DNA of 64,000 nt from Pseudidiomarina donghaiensis (GCF_900116895.1 NZ_FPCF01000008.1:26778-90777); one strand, 5' to 3'; numbered from the stretch's first letter, positions 19,364-29,400 are shown. A program made the numbers and translations. The notes: generated by a model from the sequence alone, not told the origin.

Positions 19364-20488
19364 ATGGCTGAGAAGAAATTAACAGGCGCCGGTTTGCGCG
19401 GCCAAGTAGCGGGCGAGACCGCCCTTTGTACCGTTGGTAAAAGCGGTTCTGGCTTAACCTATTACGGTTATGACATTAAAGAACTCGCTGACAAAGTCAC
19501 GTTTGAAGAAGTGGCTTACTTGTTGTCACGTGGCGAATTACCCAATAAAAACCAATTAGCTGAGTACAAAGCGCGTTTGAAAAAGCAACGTGGCTTGCCA
19601 CAGGCGCTCAAAGATGTGTTGGAGCGTATTCCAGCAGACGCGCACCCAATGGACGTGATGCGTACCGGTTGTTCATTTTTGGGCAACATTGAGCCAGAAG
19701 AAGACTTCAGCCAAGCGGATGACAAAATTGATCGCATGTTAGCGACTTTCCCAAGCATTTTGCTTTACTGGTACCGTTTTAGCCATGAAGGCAAGCGCAT
19801 TGAAACGCAAACTGATGACGATTCAATTGGTGCGCACTTCTTACACTTATTGCACGACAAAGCGCCGTCAAAGTTACACACTGACGTGATGAACACGTCG
19901 TTAATTCTGTATGCAGAGCACGAGTTCAATGCATCAACCTTTACTGCCCGCGTGTGTGCATCAACCTTGTCAGATATTTTCTCATGTGTAACTGGTGCGA
20001 TTGGCTCATTGCGTGGCCCATTGCATGGCGGCGCCAACGAAGCGGCGATGGAATTGATTGAAAACATGAAAGACGCCGATGACGCTGAGCAAACCCTAAT
20101 GGGCATGCTTGAGCGCAAAGAGAAAATCATGGGCTTTGGTCACGCCATTTATCGTGAATTCGACCCACGTAATGACATCATCAAAGAGTGGTCAGAAAAG
20201 CTTTCACAAGAGTTTGGTGATACCCGTTTGTACGATGTATCAGTGCGTTGTGAAGACGTGATGTGGCGTGAGAAGAAATTGTTCCCGAACGCTGACTTTT
20301 TCCATGCGTCGGCATACCACTACATGGGCATTCCAACCAAGTTGTTTACGCCTATTTTCGTGATGTCACGGGTAACTGGCTGGACTGCACACGTGAAAGA
20401 ACAGCGTGCGAATAACCGTATTATTCGCCCAAGTGCCGACTATACTGGCCCAGGCCCACGCCCTGTACCTGCTTTAGAAGACCGCTAA
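19364..20488 (+). CDS. prpC: 2-methylcitrate synthase
   Basis: 374 residues from ATG 19364, preceded by TAAGGAG; the frame is open back to 19202 but that extension is translated repeat DNA and not part of the enzyme. Citrate-synthase-type landmarks: LILYAEHEFNASTFTARV (catalytic His), GAIGSLRGPLHGGANEAAME, GFGHAIYREFDPR (His), and DFFHASAYHYMGIP (catalytic Asp equivalent). It condenses propionyl-CoA with oxaloacetate. A terminator hairpin follows 10 bp after the stop. Confidence 0.95.
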   Translation: MAEKKLTGAGLRGQVAGETALCTVGKSGSGLTYYGYDIKELADKVTFEEVAYLLSRGELPNKNQLAEYKARLKKQRGLPQALKDVLERIPADAHPMDVMRTGCSFLGNIEPEEDFSQADDKIDRMLATFPSILLYWYRFSHEGKRIETQTDDDSIGAHFLHLLHDKAPSKLHTDVMNTSLILYAEHEFNASTFTARVCASTLSDIFSCVTGAIGSLRGPLHGGANEAAMELIENMKDADDAEQTLMGMLERKEKIMGFGHAIYREFDPRNDIIKEWSEKLSQEFGDTRLYDVSVRCEDVMWREKKLFPNADFFHASAYHYMGIPTKLFTPIFVMSRVTGWTAHVKEQRANNRIIRPSADYTGPGPRPVPALEDR

Positions 20489-20497
20489 GCAGAGAAT

Positions 20498-20524
20498 AAA
20501 GAGGCACTTCGGTGCCTCTTTTTG
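20498..20524 (+). terminator. Terminator-like hairpin inside the prp operon
   Basis: Stem AAAGAGGCAC / GTGCCTCTTT with a stable TTCG tetraloop and T-run, between prpC and acnD. It probably reduces read-through so that acnD-prpF are expressed less than prpBC, or marks a separate promoter in the 40 bp before acnD. Confidence 0.8.
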
Positions 20525-20566
20525 GCTGTTCTGTCGTTATCATTCATTCACTAAAGAGGCATAGCC

Positions 20567-23161
20567 ATGAATACTGAATTTCGTAAACCGCTCCCGGGCA
20601 CCACGCTGCAATATTATGATACGCGTGCCGCGGTAGAAGCGATTAAGCCAGGCGCTTATGACGGCCTGCCATACACCTCAAAAATTTTAGCGGAGCAGTT
20701 AGTGCGCCGCTGCAACCCAGAAGACTTAACCGCAAGCTTAGTGCAGTTAATTGATCGCAAACGTGATCTCGACTTTCCATGGTACCCGGCGCGCGTGGTA
20801 TGCCACGACATTCTGGGCCAAACCGCATTGGTTGACTTAGCCGGTTTGCGTGACGCCATTGCTGCTAAAGGCGGTGACCCAGCGAAAGTAAACCCAGTGG
20901 TGCCCACTCAGTTGATTGTTGACCACTCATTGGCGGTAGAGCACGCTGGTTTTGACAAAGACGCGTTTGAGAAAAACCGTCAAATTGAAGACCGCCGTAA
21001 CGACGACCGTTTTCACTTTATTAATTGGACCAAAACCGCGTTCAAAAACGTTGACGTCATTCCGCCGGGGAACGGCATTATGCACCAGATCAACCTAGAG
21101 AAAATGTCGCCGGTGGTGCAAGTACGTGACAACGTGGCGTTTCCTGATACCTGTGTCGGTACCGATAGCCATACGCCGATGGTTGACGCCTTAGGTGTTA
21201 TTTCTGTGGGCGTAGGCGGCTTAGAAGCGGAAAGCGTGATGCTTGGTCGCGCTTCATACATGCGCCTGCCAGATATTATTGGTGTTGAGTTAACGGGTAA
21301 ACTGAAACCTGGCATTACCGGCACTGACTTGGTGCTTGCCATTACCCACTTCTTGCGCAAAGAGCGCGTGGTTGGTGCTTACCTTGAGTTCTTTGGTGAA
21401 GGTGCTGATGCCTTGTCGGTAGGCGACCGTGCCACCATTTCAAACATGACGCCTGAGTATGGTGCCACCGCTGCCATGTTCTACATTGATCAGCAAACGA
21501 TTGATTACTTGAAACTTACCGGCCGTGACGACAAGCAAGTGGAGCTGGTTGAGCATTATGCCAAGCACACGGGCTTGTGGGCTGACAGCATGAAAGGCGC
21601 TGAATACGAGCGTGTGTTGACCTTTGATTTGTCAAAAGTTGAACGTAACTTAGCAGGGCCTTCGAACCCGCACGCGTTATTGCCAGCAGCCGAGCTAAGC
21701 TCGCGTGGCATTGCCAAGCATATTGAACAACCGGAAGGCGGCTTAATGCCTGACGGCGCAGTGATTATTGCGGCCATTACCAGCTGTACCAACACCAGCA
21801 ACCCACGCAACATGATTGCGGCAGGCTTGATTGCGCGTAACGCGAACAAATTAGGCCTAACTCGCAAGCCGTGGGTGAAGACCTCGTTAGCGCCGGGTTC
21901 AAAAACCGTCAAAATGTACTTAGAAGACGCGAACCTGTTACCTGAGCTAGAAAACTTAGGCTTCGGTGTGGTTGGCTTTGCCTGTACTACCTGTAACGGT
22001 ATGAGCGGCGCGCTTGACCCGAAAATTCAGCAAGAAATTATTGAGCGCGATTTGTTCTCAACGGCAGTGCTTTCGGGCAACCGTAACTTTGACGGCCGTA
22101 TTCACCCGTATGCCAAACAAGCATTCTTGGCATCACCGCCGTTAGTTGTGGCCTATGCCATTGCCGGTACCATTCGTTTTGACATCGAAAAAGACGTACT
22201 GGGCTCAGACCAAGACGGCAACCCAGTGACTTTGAAAGATATTTGGCCAAGTGACGAAGAAATTGATGCGATTGTGAAGCAGGCGGTGAAACCCGAGCAG
22301 TTCCGCACGGTGTATGACCCAATGTTTAGTTTAAACGTTGAGTATGGCGAAAAAATTGACCCGTTATATGACTGGCGTCCGCAAAGTACTTACATTCGTC
22401 GTCCGCCATACTGGGAAGGCTCATTTGCGTCGGCGAACAGTCTCAAAGGTCTGCGCCCGTTGGCGGTGTTGGGTGACAACATCACCACCGACCATTTATC
22501 ACCTTCTAACGCCATTCTGCCAGACAGCGCTGCGGGTGAATATTTGGCGAAAATGGGCTTGCCCGAAGAAGACTTCAACAGTTACGCCACCCATCGTGGT
22601 GACCATTTAACGGCGCAACGTGCCACTTTTGCCAACCCAAAAATATTTAACGAAATGGTGAAAAACGACGTGGGCGAGGTTATTCAAGGCTCATTAGCTC
22701 GGGTTGAACCAGACGGTAAAACCATGCGCATGTGGGAAGCCATTGAAACCTACATGGAGCGCAAGCAGCCGTTGATTATTGTGGCTGGTGCTGACTATGG
22801 TCAGGGCTCGTCGCGTGATTGGGCGGCTAAGGGTGTGCGTTTGGCTGGTGTTGAATGTATTGTGGCCGAAGGCTTTGAGCGCATTCACCGTACCAACCTA
22901 ATCGGTATGGGCGTACTGCCGCTAGAATTTGAAGCGGGTACTACGCGCAAAACCTTGAACATTGATGGTACCGAAACCTTTGATGTGGAAGGCGATGTGC
23001 AGCCAGGCGCCGAAATGACGTTAGTCATTCATCGCGCCAATGGTGACACCGTCAAAGTGCCAACCAAGTGCCGCCTAGATACCGCCGAAGAAGTATCAAT
23101 TTACTCGGCCGGTGGTGTGTTGCAGCGCTTTGCACAAGACTTTTTAGCGGGTGAGGTGTAA
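20567..23161 (+). CDS. acnD: Fe/S-dependent 2-methylisocitrate dehydratase
   Basis: 864 residues, typical of AcnD and shorter than AcnA. Fe-S ligand cysteines occur in ITSCTNTSNPRNM (about residue 406) and FACTTCNGMSG (about residues 472-475). Also VGTDSHTPMVDALGVISVGV, LGDNITTDHLSPSNAI and YGQGSSRDWAAKG. It dehydrates 2-methylcitrate and works with PrpF to yield 2-methyl-cis-aconitate. This pair replaces PrpD. It is followed after 5 bp by prpF. Confidence 0.95.
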   Translation: MNTEFRKPLPGTTLQYYDTRAAVEAIKPGAYDGLPYTSKILAEQLVRRCNPEDLTASLVQLIDRKRDLDFPWYPARVVCHDILGQTALVDLAGLRDAIAAKGGDPAKVNPVVPTQLIVDHSLAVEHAGFDKDAFEKNRQIEDRRNDDRFHFINWTKTAFKNVDVIPPGNGIMHQINLEKMSPVVQVRDNVAFPDTCVGTDSHTPMVDALGVISVGVGGLEAESVMLGRASYMRLPDIIGVELTGKLKPGITGTDLVLAITHFLRKERVVGAYLEFFGEGADALSVGDRATISNMTPEYGATAAMFYIDQQTIDYLKLTGRDDKQVELVEHYAKHTGLWADSMKGAEYERVLTFDLSKVERNLAGPSNPHALLPAAELSSRGIAKHIEQPEGGLMPDGAVIIAAITSCTNTSNPRNMIAAGLIARNANKLGLTRKPWVKTSLAPGSKTVKMYLEDANLLPELENLGFGVVGFACTTCNGMSGALDPKIQQEIIERDLFSTAVLSGNRNFDGRIHPYAKQAFLASPPLVVAYAIAGTIRFDIEKDVLGSDQDGNPVTLKDIWPSDEEIDAIVKQAVKPEQFRTVYDPMFSLNVEYGEKIDPLYDWRPQSTYIRRPPYWEGSFASANSLKGLRPLAVLGDNITTDHLSPSNAILPDSAAGEYLAKMGLPEEDFNSYATHRGDHLTAQRATFANPKIFNEMVKNDVGEVIQGSLARVEPDGKTMRMWEAIETYMERKQPLIIVAGADYGQGSSRDWAAKGVRLAGVECIVAEGFERIHRTNLIGMGVLPLEFEAGTTRKTLNIDGTETFDVEGDVQPGAEMTLVIHRANGDTVKVPTKCRLDTAEEVSIYSAGGVLQRFAQDFLAGEV

Positions 23162-23166
23162 TCGCG

Positions 23167-24351
23167 ATGGCTTTTCCTCCACAACTAAAAATTGCCGCCA
23201 CCTATATGCGTGGCGGCACCTCGAAAGGGGTGTTTTTTAAACTGGATGACTTACCCGCCGCGGCACAAACGCCGGGCCCAGCACGCGATAAACTGTTGTT
23301 GCGCGTTATTGGCAGCCCAGATCCATACGCTAAACACACCGATGGTATGGGGGGCGCAACCTCAAGCACCAGTAAAACGGTGATTTTGTCGCGCAGCTCG
23401 CGCCCTGATCACGACGTGGATTATTTGTTTGGCCAAGTGTCCATTGATAAGCCATTTATTGACTGGAGCGGCAACTGCGGTAACTTAACGGCTGCGGTTG
23501 GCTCATTTGCTATTAGCAATGGCTTGGTTGACTCATCGCGTATACCCGATAACGGTACCTGCGTGGTGCGCATTTGGCAGGCCAATATTCAGAAAACCAT
23601 TGTGGCGCATGTGCCTATCACTAACGGTGAAGTGCAAGAAACCGGTGACTTTGAACTTGACGGCGTGACCTTCCCAGCCGCCGAAGTGCAAGTGGAATTT
23701 ATGGACCCAGCTGCTGATGACGATGGCGACGGTGGCTCCATGTTTCCAACTGGCAATGTGGTGGACGAATTTGAAGTGCCAGGCTTAGGCAAGCTGCAGG
23801 CGACCTTTATCAACGCAGGCATTCCGACTATTTTCGTCAACGCTGCGGATATTGGTTACACCGGCACGGAGTTGCAGGGCGCGATTAACGAAAACGCCGA
23901 TGCCTTGCTGATGTTTGAAAACTTGCGTGCGCATGGTGCTGTGAAAATGGGTTTAATTGCTTCTGTTGACGAAGCCGCCGCGCGCCAACATACGCCAAAA
24001 ATAGCCTTCGTGGCACCGCCCGCTGACTATGTGTCGTCTAGTGGCAAAGCCATTAGCGCCGGTGACATTGACGTGTTAGTGCGCGCCATGTCGATGGGCA
24101 AATTGCACCACGCCATGATGGGCACAGCCGCTGTCGCCATTGCCACGGCTGCCGCAGTGCCTGGCACTTTGGTTAACCTAGCTGCCGGTGGTGGCGACCG
24201 TAATCAGGTGGTGTTTGGTCACCCATCCGGAACCTTACGCGTAGGCGCCGAAGCCAAACAAGTAAACGGTGAGTGGACGGTCACCAAAGCCATCATGAGC
24301 CGCAGCGCGCGGGTACTCATGGAAGGTTGGGTGCGCGTACCACAAGACTAA
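23167..24351 (+). CDS. prpF: 2-methylaconitate cis-trans isomerase
   Basis: 394 residues. Recognised by YMRGGTSKGVFF at the N terminus, DGMGGATSSTSKTVILS, and WSGNCGNLTAAVGSFAI with the conserved Cys (about residue 107); the fold is that of diaminopimelate epimerase. It isomerises the trans product of AcnD so that the cis form can be hydrated. Last gene of the operon; its stop overlaps the stop of the convergent parE-like gene by 4 bp. Confidence 0.95.
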   Translation: MAFPPQLKIAATYMRGGTSKGVFFKLDDLPAAAQTPGPARDKLLLRVIGSPDPYAKHTDGMGGATSSTSKTVILSRSSRPDHDVDYLFGQVSIDKPFIDWSGNCGNLTAAVGSFAISNGLVDSSRIPDNGTCVVRIWQANIQKTIVAHVPITNGEVQETGDFELDGVTFPAAEVQVEFMDPAADDDGDGGSMFPTGNVVDEFEVPGLGKLQATFINAGIPTIFVNAADIGYTGTELQGAINENADALLMFENLRAHGAVKMGLIASVDEAAARQHTPKIAFVAPPADYVSSSGKAISAGDIDVLVRAMSMGKLHHAMMGTAAVAIATAAAVPGTLVNLAAGGGDRNQVVFGHPSGTLRVGAEAKQVNGEWTVTKAIMSRSARVLMEGWVRVPQD

Positions 24352-24650
24352 AGCCACGTATCGAGATCTTGGCCACCCAGAATGGCCATGATCTCGACAC
24401 TGAATGAGTTCTCGCCTGATTCGTTCACACGATAATAAATGCTGTCAACGCCACATACGCTGCGGCGATAGCCTTGTCTAATGTGACTTACTGCTGGAAA
24501 ACTCAAAGGGTTCTGAGCGATATGTTCAAAGGCTTCAAAAAATTGATAAAAATAGACATCTGCCGCGTGTTCACCAAATGTCTGGTAACCGTAAGAATAA
24601 ATTCGTTGCAGGTCGGCTTTGGCTGCATGAGATAGCTTATACGAAGCCAC
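24348..24650 (-). CDS. ParE/RelE family toxin
   Basis: 100 residues: MASYKLSHAAKADLQRIYSY at the start and INPLSF/GYRRSVCGVDSIYYRV pattern typical of ParE-fold toxins (YkLs...A..DL..I...G...FG.....Y). ParE members inhibit DNA gyrase, RelE members cut mRNA; the sequence favours ParE. It lies 3 bp after the antitoxin gene, in the usual antitoxin-first order. Confidence 0.85.
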   Translation of the reverse strand: MASYKLSHAAKADLQRIYSYGYQTFGEHAADVYFYQFFEAFEHIAQNPLSFPAVSHIRQGYRRSVCGVDSIYYRVNESGENSFSVEIMAILGGQDLDTWL

Positions 24651-24653
24651 CGG

Positions 24654-24884
24654 CTATTTTCTCAGACTTTCTTTAAACTCATGTAAAATCTGTTCAGCTG
24701 ACTGATCTGTAAAGCCGCTATATTCAGCCGCTTGAAGCTTTTCATTGAGCATTTCTGCACGGCGCGCGCGGCGGATTAAATCGTTTATTAATTCACTCTT
24801 ACTTGCATATTCACCTGTCACCTCAACGTGCTCACGCAGCCATAGGTCATTTTGTTCAGTCAGTGTAATACTTTGTCGGGTCAT
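24654..24884 (-). CDS. ParD-like ribbon-helix-helix antitoxin
   Basis: 76 residues with the ParD N-terminal pattern SITLTEQNDLWLREHVEVTG followed by YASKSELINDLIRRARR, a ribbon-helix-helix that binds the operon promoter; the C-terminal ~30 residues wrap the toxin. An 18-bp perfect palindrome 42 bp upstream is the likely operator. Confidence 0.85.
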   Translation of the reverse strand: MTRQSITLTEQNDLWLREHVEVTGEYASKSELINDLIRRARRAEMLNEKLQAAEYSGFTDQSAEQILHEFKESLRK

Positions 24885-24925
24885 GTTTGATGTCCTTAGC
24901 TGTTGGTCTGTCGTATTGGCACTAT

Positions 24926-24943
24926 TGGTGTAATATTACACCA
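24926..24943. promoter_or_regulatory. Operator palindrome of the ParDE operon
   Basis: TGGTGTAATATTACACCA is a perfect 18-bp inverted repeat upstream of the antitoxin gene (minus strand). Size and place fit a ribbon-helix-helix autorepressor site. Confidence 0.65.
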
Positions 24944-25080
24944 TTAAATTAATTTAAGAATAATCTAACCCCAGAAAAAAGCCACCTCATAAAGTCGTCT
25001 TTTCGGTCATACTTAGGCGTACATTCTGATAAACTTACCCTATTAACGTAAGCAAATTGATTGAAGGTACTTTCAAACCG

Positions 25081-26037
25081 ATGCAGCCAAATCAACCTCA
25101 GCAACGAGATGCCGTACGTCTGAACAAATTTATTAGCGAAAGCGGTATGTGCTCGCGCCGCGAGGCCGATCGCTATATTGAGCAAGGGCAAGTGACCTTA
25201 AACGGACGCAAAGCTGTAGTCGGTGACAAAGTAGGGCCAACCGACGAAGTGCGGGTAAATGGCCGCTTAGTGGCTGCGCAAAACAAAGAAAAATTCGTGT
25301 TCATTGCGTTGAATAAGCCGGTGGGGGTGGTGAGTACTACCGACTCAGCTGAGCGCAATAATATTCAGAAATTTGTCGGCCACAAAAAGCGCATTTTCCC
25401 CATTGGGCGCTTGGACAAAGATTCGCAAGGGCTGATTTTCTTAACCAGCAACGGCGACTTGGTGAACAAGATCTTACGCGCCGGCAACAGACACGAGAAA
25501 GAGTACGTGGTGACCGTACATCGGCCAATAACCCCTGATTTCATCAAGGGCATGGCCAACGGCGTACCAATACTTGGCACTATGACCAAACGTTGTAAAG
25601 TGCAGCAGCTATCGACGTTTGTGTTTCGGCTAACGCTCATTGAAGGCATGAACCGACAAATTCGCCGCATGTGCGAGCATTTTGGCTACGAAGTACGCAA
25701 GCTAGAGCGCACACGTATTATGAATGTGCGCCTAGGTGCGCTGCAGGTGGGCCAGTGGCGCAATTTAACCGAGCGTGAACTTGAAGAGATTATGGGCTCT
25801 ATTGCTGATTCGACCGGATTAGCACCAGAAGGGCATAAAAGTAAGCGGCCGAAATATAAAAAGCCGGTCGAAAGCTCAGGGCTAGCAGTCAAACGCTCGC
25901 AGAGTGACAAAGGCAACTCGCCATGGGCAAAGCATTCCGAAGGAGCACGTTCACGTTCTGCTAGCAAGCCTTCTCGTGGAAAATCACCTAACAAGCCGGC
26001 AGCAAAGTCTGACAAGAAGGGCTGGCCATATGAATAA
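25081..26037 (+). CDS. rluF: 23S rRNA pseudouridine(2604) synthase
   Basis: 318 residues from ATG 25081 (the frame extends to a TTG at 25057). S4 domain at residues ~12-60 ([21 protein letters not shown]), catalytic Asp in [21 protein letters not shown] (about residue 108), and the RsuA-family motif [18 protein letters not shown] (about 190-207). The basic, Ser/Pro-rich tail of ~65 residues is typical of RluF. Modifies U2604 of 23S rRNA. The stop overlaps the start of ychJ. Confidence 0.88.
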   Translation: MQPNQPQQRDAVRLNKFISESGMCSRREADRYIEQGQVTLNGRKAVVGDKVGPTDEVRVNGRLVAAQNKEKFVFIALNKPVGVVSTTDSAERNNIQKFVGHKKRIFPIGRLDKDSQGLIFLTSNGDLVNKILRAGNRHEKEYVVTVHRPITPDFIKGMANGVPILGTMTKRCKVQQLSTFVFRLTLIEGMNRQIRRMCEHFGYEVRKLERTRIMNVRLGALQVGQWRNLTERELEEIMGSIADSTGLAPEGHKSKRPKYKKPVESSGLAVKRSQSDKGNSPWAKHSEGARSRSASKPSRGKSPNKPAAKSDKKGWPYE

Positions 26038-26416
26038 GCCGGTGAGTAAAAAGTGCCCTTGCGGTGGCGGCAAATACGCTAAATGTTGCGAGCCGTTTCA
26101 CACGGGCACCAAGCTACCACGTACCCCCGAAGAGCTTATGCGCTCGCGTTATAGCGCTTATGCCCGTGGGTTAACCGAGTACGTACGCAGCAGCTGGCAC
26201 CCAAGTACGTTGCCCGAAGGCTTAACCTTAGAGGACAACCCCGAGTGGTTGCAGCTACAAATCATCGCCACAGGCAGCCACGGCAACCGTGGCTATGTGC
26301 ACTTCAAAGCTTACTTTCAGGTGGATGACGATATTGGCGTGATGGAAGAGCAGTCACATTTTGTGCGCGAGCAGGGCCGTTGGTATTACCTAGAAGGCGA
26401 GGTGGTCGATGCATAA
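26030..26416 (+). CDS. ychJ: YchJ family SEC-C metal-binding protein
   Basis: 128 residues from ATG 26030, overlapping the end of rluF by 8 bp. The N terminus has [18 protein letters not shown], a SEC-C zinc motif, followed by the YchJ middle domain ([32 protein letters not shown]). The C-terminal SEC-C motif seen in some YchJ proteins is absent. Function not established. Confidence 0.85.
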   Translation: MNKPVSKKCPCGGGKYAKCCEPFHTGTKLPRTPEELMRSRYSAYARGLTEYVRSSWHPSTLPEGLTLEDNPEWLQLQIIATGSHGNRGYVHFKAYFQVDDDIGVMEEQSHFVREQGRWYYLEGEVVDA

Positions 26417-26453
26417 CTCATCGACCACATATTTGAGGTGCTTTTTGGCGTAG

Positions 26454-26828
26454 TTACTTGACGTACATAGCGCGGCCATCATTTAAGTAAATCAGGCCCT
26501 TTACAGCACGGTAAATCCACCACACAACGGCCGCAAGCAGTACCAAAAAGCCCACCATGACAAATGACAAAATCAAGCCGATGACTGACCACAGTAAACT
26601 GAACCAAAAGGTACGAATTTGCCAGCGGAAGTGCGATTCCAGCATAGTGCCACGCACTTCGCCGAGTTTAATGTAGTTCATGACAATACCGACAATGGCG
26701 GTAATACCGATAACTAACGATACCAACTGCAAAATATAAATAATTTGCGTGAACTGTTTGTTTTCAGCAAATCGCATAGCGGCGGCTTGGTCGGCTTGTT
26801 CTTGGCCTTGAATGATAGTGTCGGACAT
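26454..26828 (-). CDS. DUF4870-like membrane protein
   Basis: 124 residues with three predicted membrane helices (about 28-48, 70-95, 95-115), motif SHFRWQIRTFWFSLLW and a C-terminal IYRAVKGLIYLNDG, as in the DUF4870 family of small inner-membrane proteins of unknown function. Own ribosome site AAGGAAC. Convergent with ychJ. Confidence 0.7.
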   Translation of the reverse strand: MSDTIIQGQEQADQAAAMRFAENKQFTQIIYILQLVSLVIGITAIVGIVMNYIKLGEVRGTMLESHFRWQIRTFWFSLLWSVIGLILSFVMVGFLVLLAAVVWWIYRAVKGLIYLNDGRAMYVK

Positions 26829-26922
26829 GTTCCTTGTTCCTTGTAGTTATGAATAGCTGTTATGAATAGTTTTGATATTACTGTCTAACTTTTCTACCAC
26901 AACCTGATAAAAACACAAATTT

Positions 26923-28392
26923 TTAAGTGCCACAAAAAGTCGTTGTTACCTGCTCACTTGGTTTCGCTGGCTGCATAAACTCGGCAAACTCTTGGCGCTC
27001 TTCAAAAGGTTGTTGCAAGGCTTGTACGAATCGGTTGAAAGGACGCAAGTCGCCGCTATTCTGCGCCGCTTGAATGACTTCTTCAAGGCGGTGATTACGA
27101 GGAATGACCGCAGGGTTCACTTGGTTCATGGCTTGTTTTACGACGGTTAGTTTGGAGTCGTTGTGGCTAGCTAGCCAGTCTTGATACCAGTTTTTCGCAC
27201 TGGTTGTGTCCTGGCTAAATAATTCAATGAAGCGGCTTGAATCTGTATCACCGAGGTAACGAAAAGCCAGGGTGAAATCCACCTGTTGTTGCTGCATCAA
27301 ATGCAATAAGCGCTCTAGTAACTGCTGTGTAACTGGCTCTGAAGCTTTATGCCCATGGCCAATTTTGGTAGCCATGGCTTGTTCGTAGTAACCGTGGTAA
27401 ACACTTTCAAACCCTTCAACAGCAGCGGTCGCCACTTGAATAGCTTGCTCGGTGTCGTTGTCGGTTTCGGTTAACAAGGGCAGCAAAGTTTCGGCGTAGC
27501 GGGCTAAGTTCCACATAGCAATAGGCGGCTGGTTTTGATACGCATAACGGCCGCGGCGATCAATATAACTGAATTTTTGCGCCGGATTGTAGGCTTCCAT
27601 GAAGGCACAAGGGCCGTAATCAATGGTTTCACCGCTTAAAGTCATATTATCGGTGTTCATGACGCCATGAATAAAGCCAACACTCATCCACTTAGCAATA
27701 AGTTGTGCTTGTGTATCAATCACTTGATTTAATAAGTCAAGGTATGGGTTTGCGGCCTCAGCGGCACTTGGGTAATGGCGTTGAATAACATAGTCGGCGA
27801 ATTGCTTGAGCAAATCATAGCGCTTCAAACCCAGCACATACTGCGCCGTTCCCACCCGTAAATGGCTGCTTGCCACTCGGGTTAAAATGGCGCCTGGCTG
27901 CGCGCTTTCACGTTGTACGACTTCGCCAGTGGCAACAGCTGCTAAGGCGCGCGTGGTGGGTATATTGAGCGCATGCATGGCTTCGCTAACAATGTATTCA
28001 CGCAACACAGGGCCAATGGCTGAGCGACCATCGCCACCCCGCGAGTAGGGCGTACGGCCTGCGCCTTTGAGTTGAATGTCGAAGCGTTGCTGGTTGTTGT
28101 CTAGAACCTCAGTAAGAAGCAGTGCGCGGCCATCGCCAAGTTGCGGCACGAAGTTTGCGAACTGATGCCCTGCATAAGCAAGCGCATGGGGTTGTGCCCA
28201 CTTGGGTAATTGGTTGCCCGCGTACAGCAGCAAGCCTTGCTCGGTGTTGTGCAGTTCAGCTGGAATTCCTAACGAATTCGCCAAGGCTTGGTTGAATGCA
28301 ATCCATTGTGGCTCTGCCACCGGGGTTGGTGCGCACGGGCTAGCAAGTAAAGGCGATAATTTGGCGTAGGTTTGTTCTGGCTGAAATAACAT
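26923..28392 (-). CDS. selO: Protein adenylyltransferase SelO
   Basis: 489 residues, normal for SelO (YdiU). Pseudokinase landmarks: DIQLKGAGRTPYSRGGDGR (nucleotide-binding Lys and Arg), VLREYIVSEAMHALNIPTTR, HGVMNTDNMTLSGETIDYGP (active-site Asn/Asp), and a Cys three residues from the C terminus (TFCGT), the position of selenocysteine in some relatives. It transfers AMP to Ser/Thr/Tyr of redox proteins under oxidative stress. It starts immediately after the upstream gene's stop. Confidence 0.93.
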   Translation of the reverse strand: MLFQPEQTYAKLSPLLASPCAPTPVAEPQWIAFNQALANSLGIPAELHNTEQGLLLYAGNQLPKWAQPHALAYAGHQFANFVPQLGDGRALLLTEVLDNNQQRFDIQLKGAGRTPYSRGGDGRSAIGPVLREYIVSEAMHALNIPTTRALAAVATGEVVQRESAQPGAILTRVASSHLRVGTAQYVLGLKRYDLLKQFADYVIQRHYPSAAEAANPYLDLLNQVIDTQAQLIAKWMSVGFIHGVMNTDNMTLSGETIDYGPCAFMEAYNPAQKFSYIDRRGRYAYQNQPPIAMWNLARYAETLLPLLTETDNDTEQAIQVATAAVEGFESVYHGYYEQAMATKIGHGHKASEPVTQQLLERLLHLMQQQQVDFTLAFRYLGDTDSSRFIELFSQDTTSAKNWYQDWLASHNDSKLTVVKQAMNQVNPAVIPRNHRLEEVIQAAQNSGDLRPFNRFVQALQQPFEERQEFAEFMQPAKPSEQVTTTFCGT

Positions 28393-29100
28393 TTAGTGCT
28401 GGTTACCTTGTTCGTTGTCGGCCTCGTTCTCGGCCCCGTTCTCGGCTTCGGTAAGGCCGCGCTTAAATTGCTCGGTAATATCGAAATATAGAATAACAGG
28501 GGATTCTTCAGGAATACCTTCGCCGTGCACTGTCATTGCGTCAAACATTCGGCCTTCCTGCTCTTGCAGGCCTTGTTCGGTGGCGGTTAGTCCCAAAACG
28601 CCTAAAAACATGTATAACTCTGGGGTACTTAGCGTGGTAAACGCCGACTCGGGCGATAACCCGTCTTGGTCTGCAACAATGGCATCGATAATTTGCTCAG
28701 TGAGAATACCGTGAAACTCAGCTTGTTCACTATTGCCAAGCTCGGTATTGCATGCATAAGCCGTGTAATGGCCGATTAATGAAACATAAGAGTAATCAAG
28801 CAGACGTTTCGACAGCTCAAGGCATTGCTGCCAATTTTCTGAATCAAAAGCAGCGCTTAAGCTACTTTGTAAACCCACTTCAGGGCCATCGTAAGGCTTG
28901 TAAGCCGAACTAGCCATAAAAGCTTTACGAGCGGCAATCACAACCGTTTTCATGGCCATGCCAGACTGCATGTTCTTGACGTGTTGCTGATATTCAGCCA
29001 GCGCTTGAGCTTGTTTTTCTGAGTCGCTTGAAGCCCATGAATGACTGCTAACCAGTGCTGCTGCGATGGCAATTATTACAAGATAATTTCGAAATTTCAT
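28393..29100 (-). CDS. Exported protein of unknown function
   Basis: 235 residues with a signal peptide (YLVIIAIAAALVSSHSWA). The mature part is mostly helical, including MKTVVIAARKAFMASSAYKPYDG and a tetratricopeptide-like stretch (ENWQQCLELSKRLLDYSYVSL), similar in layout to DUF4919 proteins. The C terminus is a short acidic repeat (AENGAENEADNEQGN). Periplasmic by prediction. Co-directional with selO and a DUF2798 gene. Confidence 0.6.
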   Translation of the reverse strand: MKFRNYLVIIAIAAALVSSHSWASSDSEKQAQALAEYQQHVKNMQSGMAMKTVVIAARKAFMASSAYKPYDGPEVGLQSSLSAAFDSENWQQCLELSKRLLDYSYVSLIGHYTAYACNTELGNSEQAEFHGILTEQIIDAIVADQDGLSPESAFTTLSTPELYMFLGVLGLTATEQGLQEQEGRMFDAMTVHGEGIPEESPVILYFDITEQFKRGLTEAENGAENEADNEQGNQH

Positions 29101-29117
29101 GAGCTTATTTCCTTAAG

Positions 29118-29333
29118 TTAAAACTTAGCGGCAATGCGCTCGCTTAATTCGCGAATACGCTGTGCACCGAAAAACATTAACACACCAGCAATGGGCCAGG
29201 CGATATAAAATGCTGTCCACCAACGGGGCCAAAATCCGGCATCGAACCCGGTATTAATATAGGTGATTAAACAGGTCATGAGTAATGCCATATAACAACT
29301 CATCAATACTGGGAAAACGAGCTTTTTGACCAC
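29118..29333 (-). CDS. DUF2798 small membrane protein
   Basis: 71 residues from GTG 29333 with AAGGAG 7 bases before it. Two membrane helices with the family pattern LMTCLITYINTGFDAGFWPRWW then AFYIAWPIAGVLMFFGAQRI. Function unknown. Probably the first gene of a unit with the exported protein and selO. Confidence 0.75.
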   Translation of the reverse strand: MVKKLVFPVLMSCYMALLMTCLITYINTGFDAGFWPRWWTAFYIAWPIAGVLMFFGAQRIRELSERIAAKF

Positions 29334-29400
29334 GAATATACTCCTTAAGTGGTAGTTGCGGGCGTGATTAATACCCCTGATTTTACTGTGTATTTATTTA

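Noticed and set aside
24348..24884. ParDE pair as part of the prp operon
   Set aside because: It lies on the opposite strand with its own operator.
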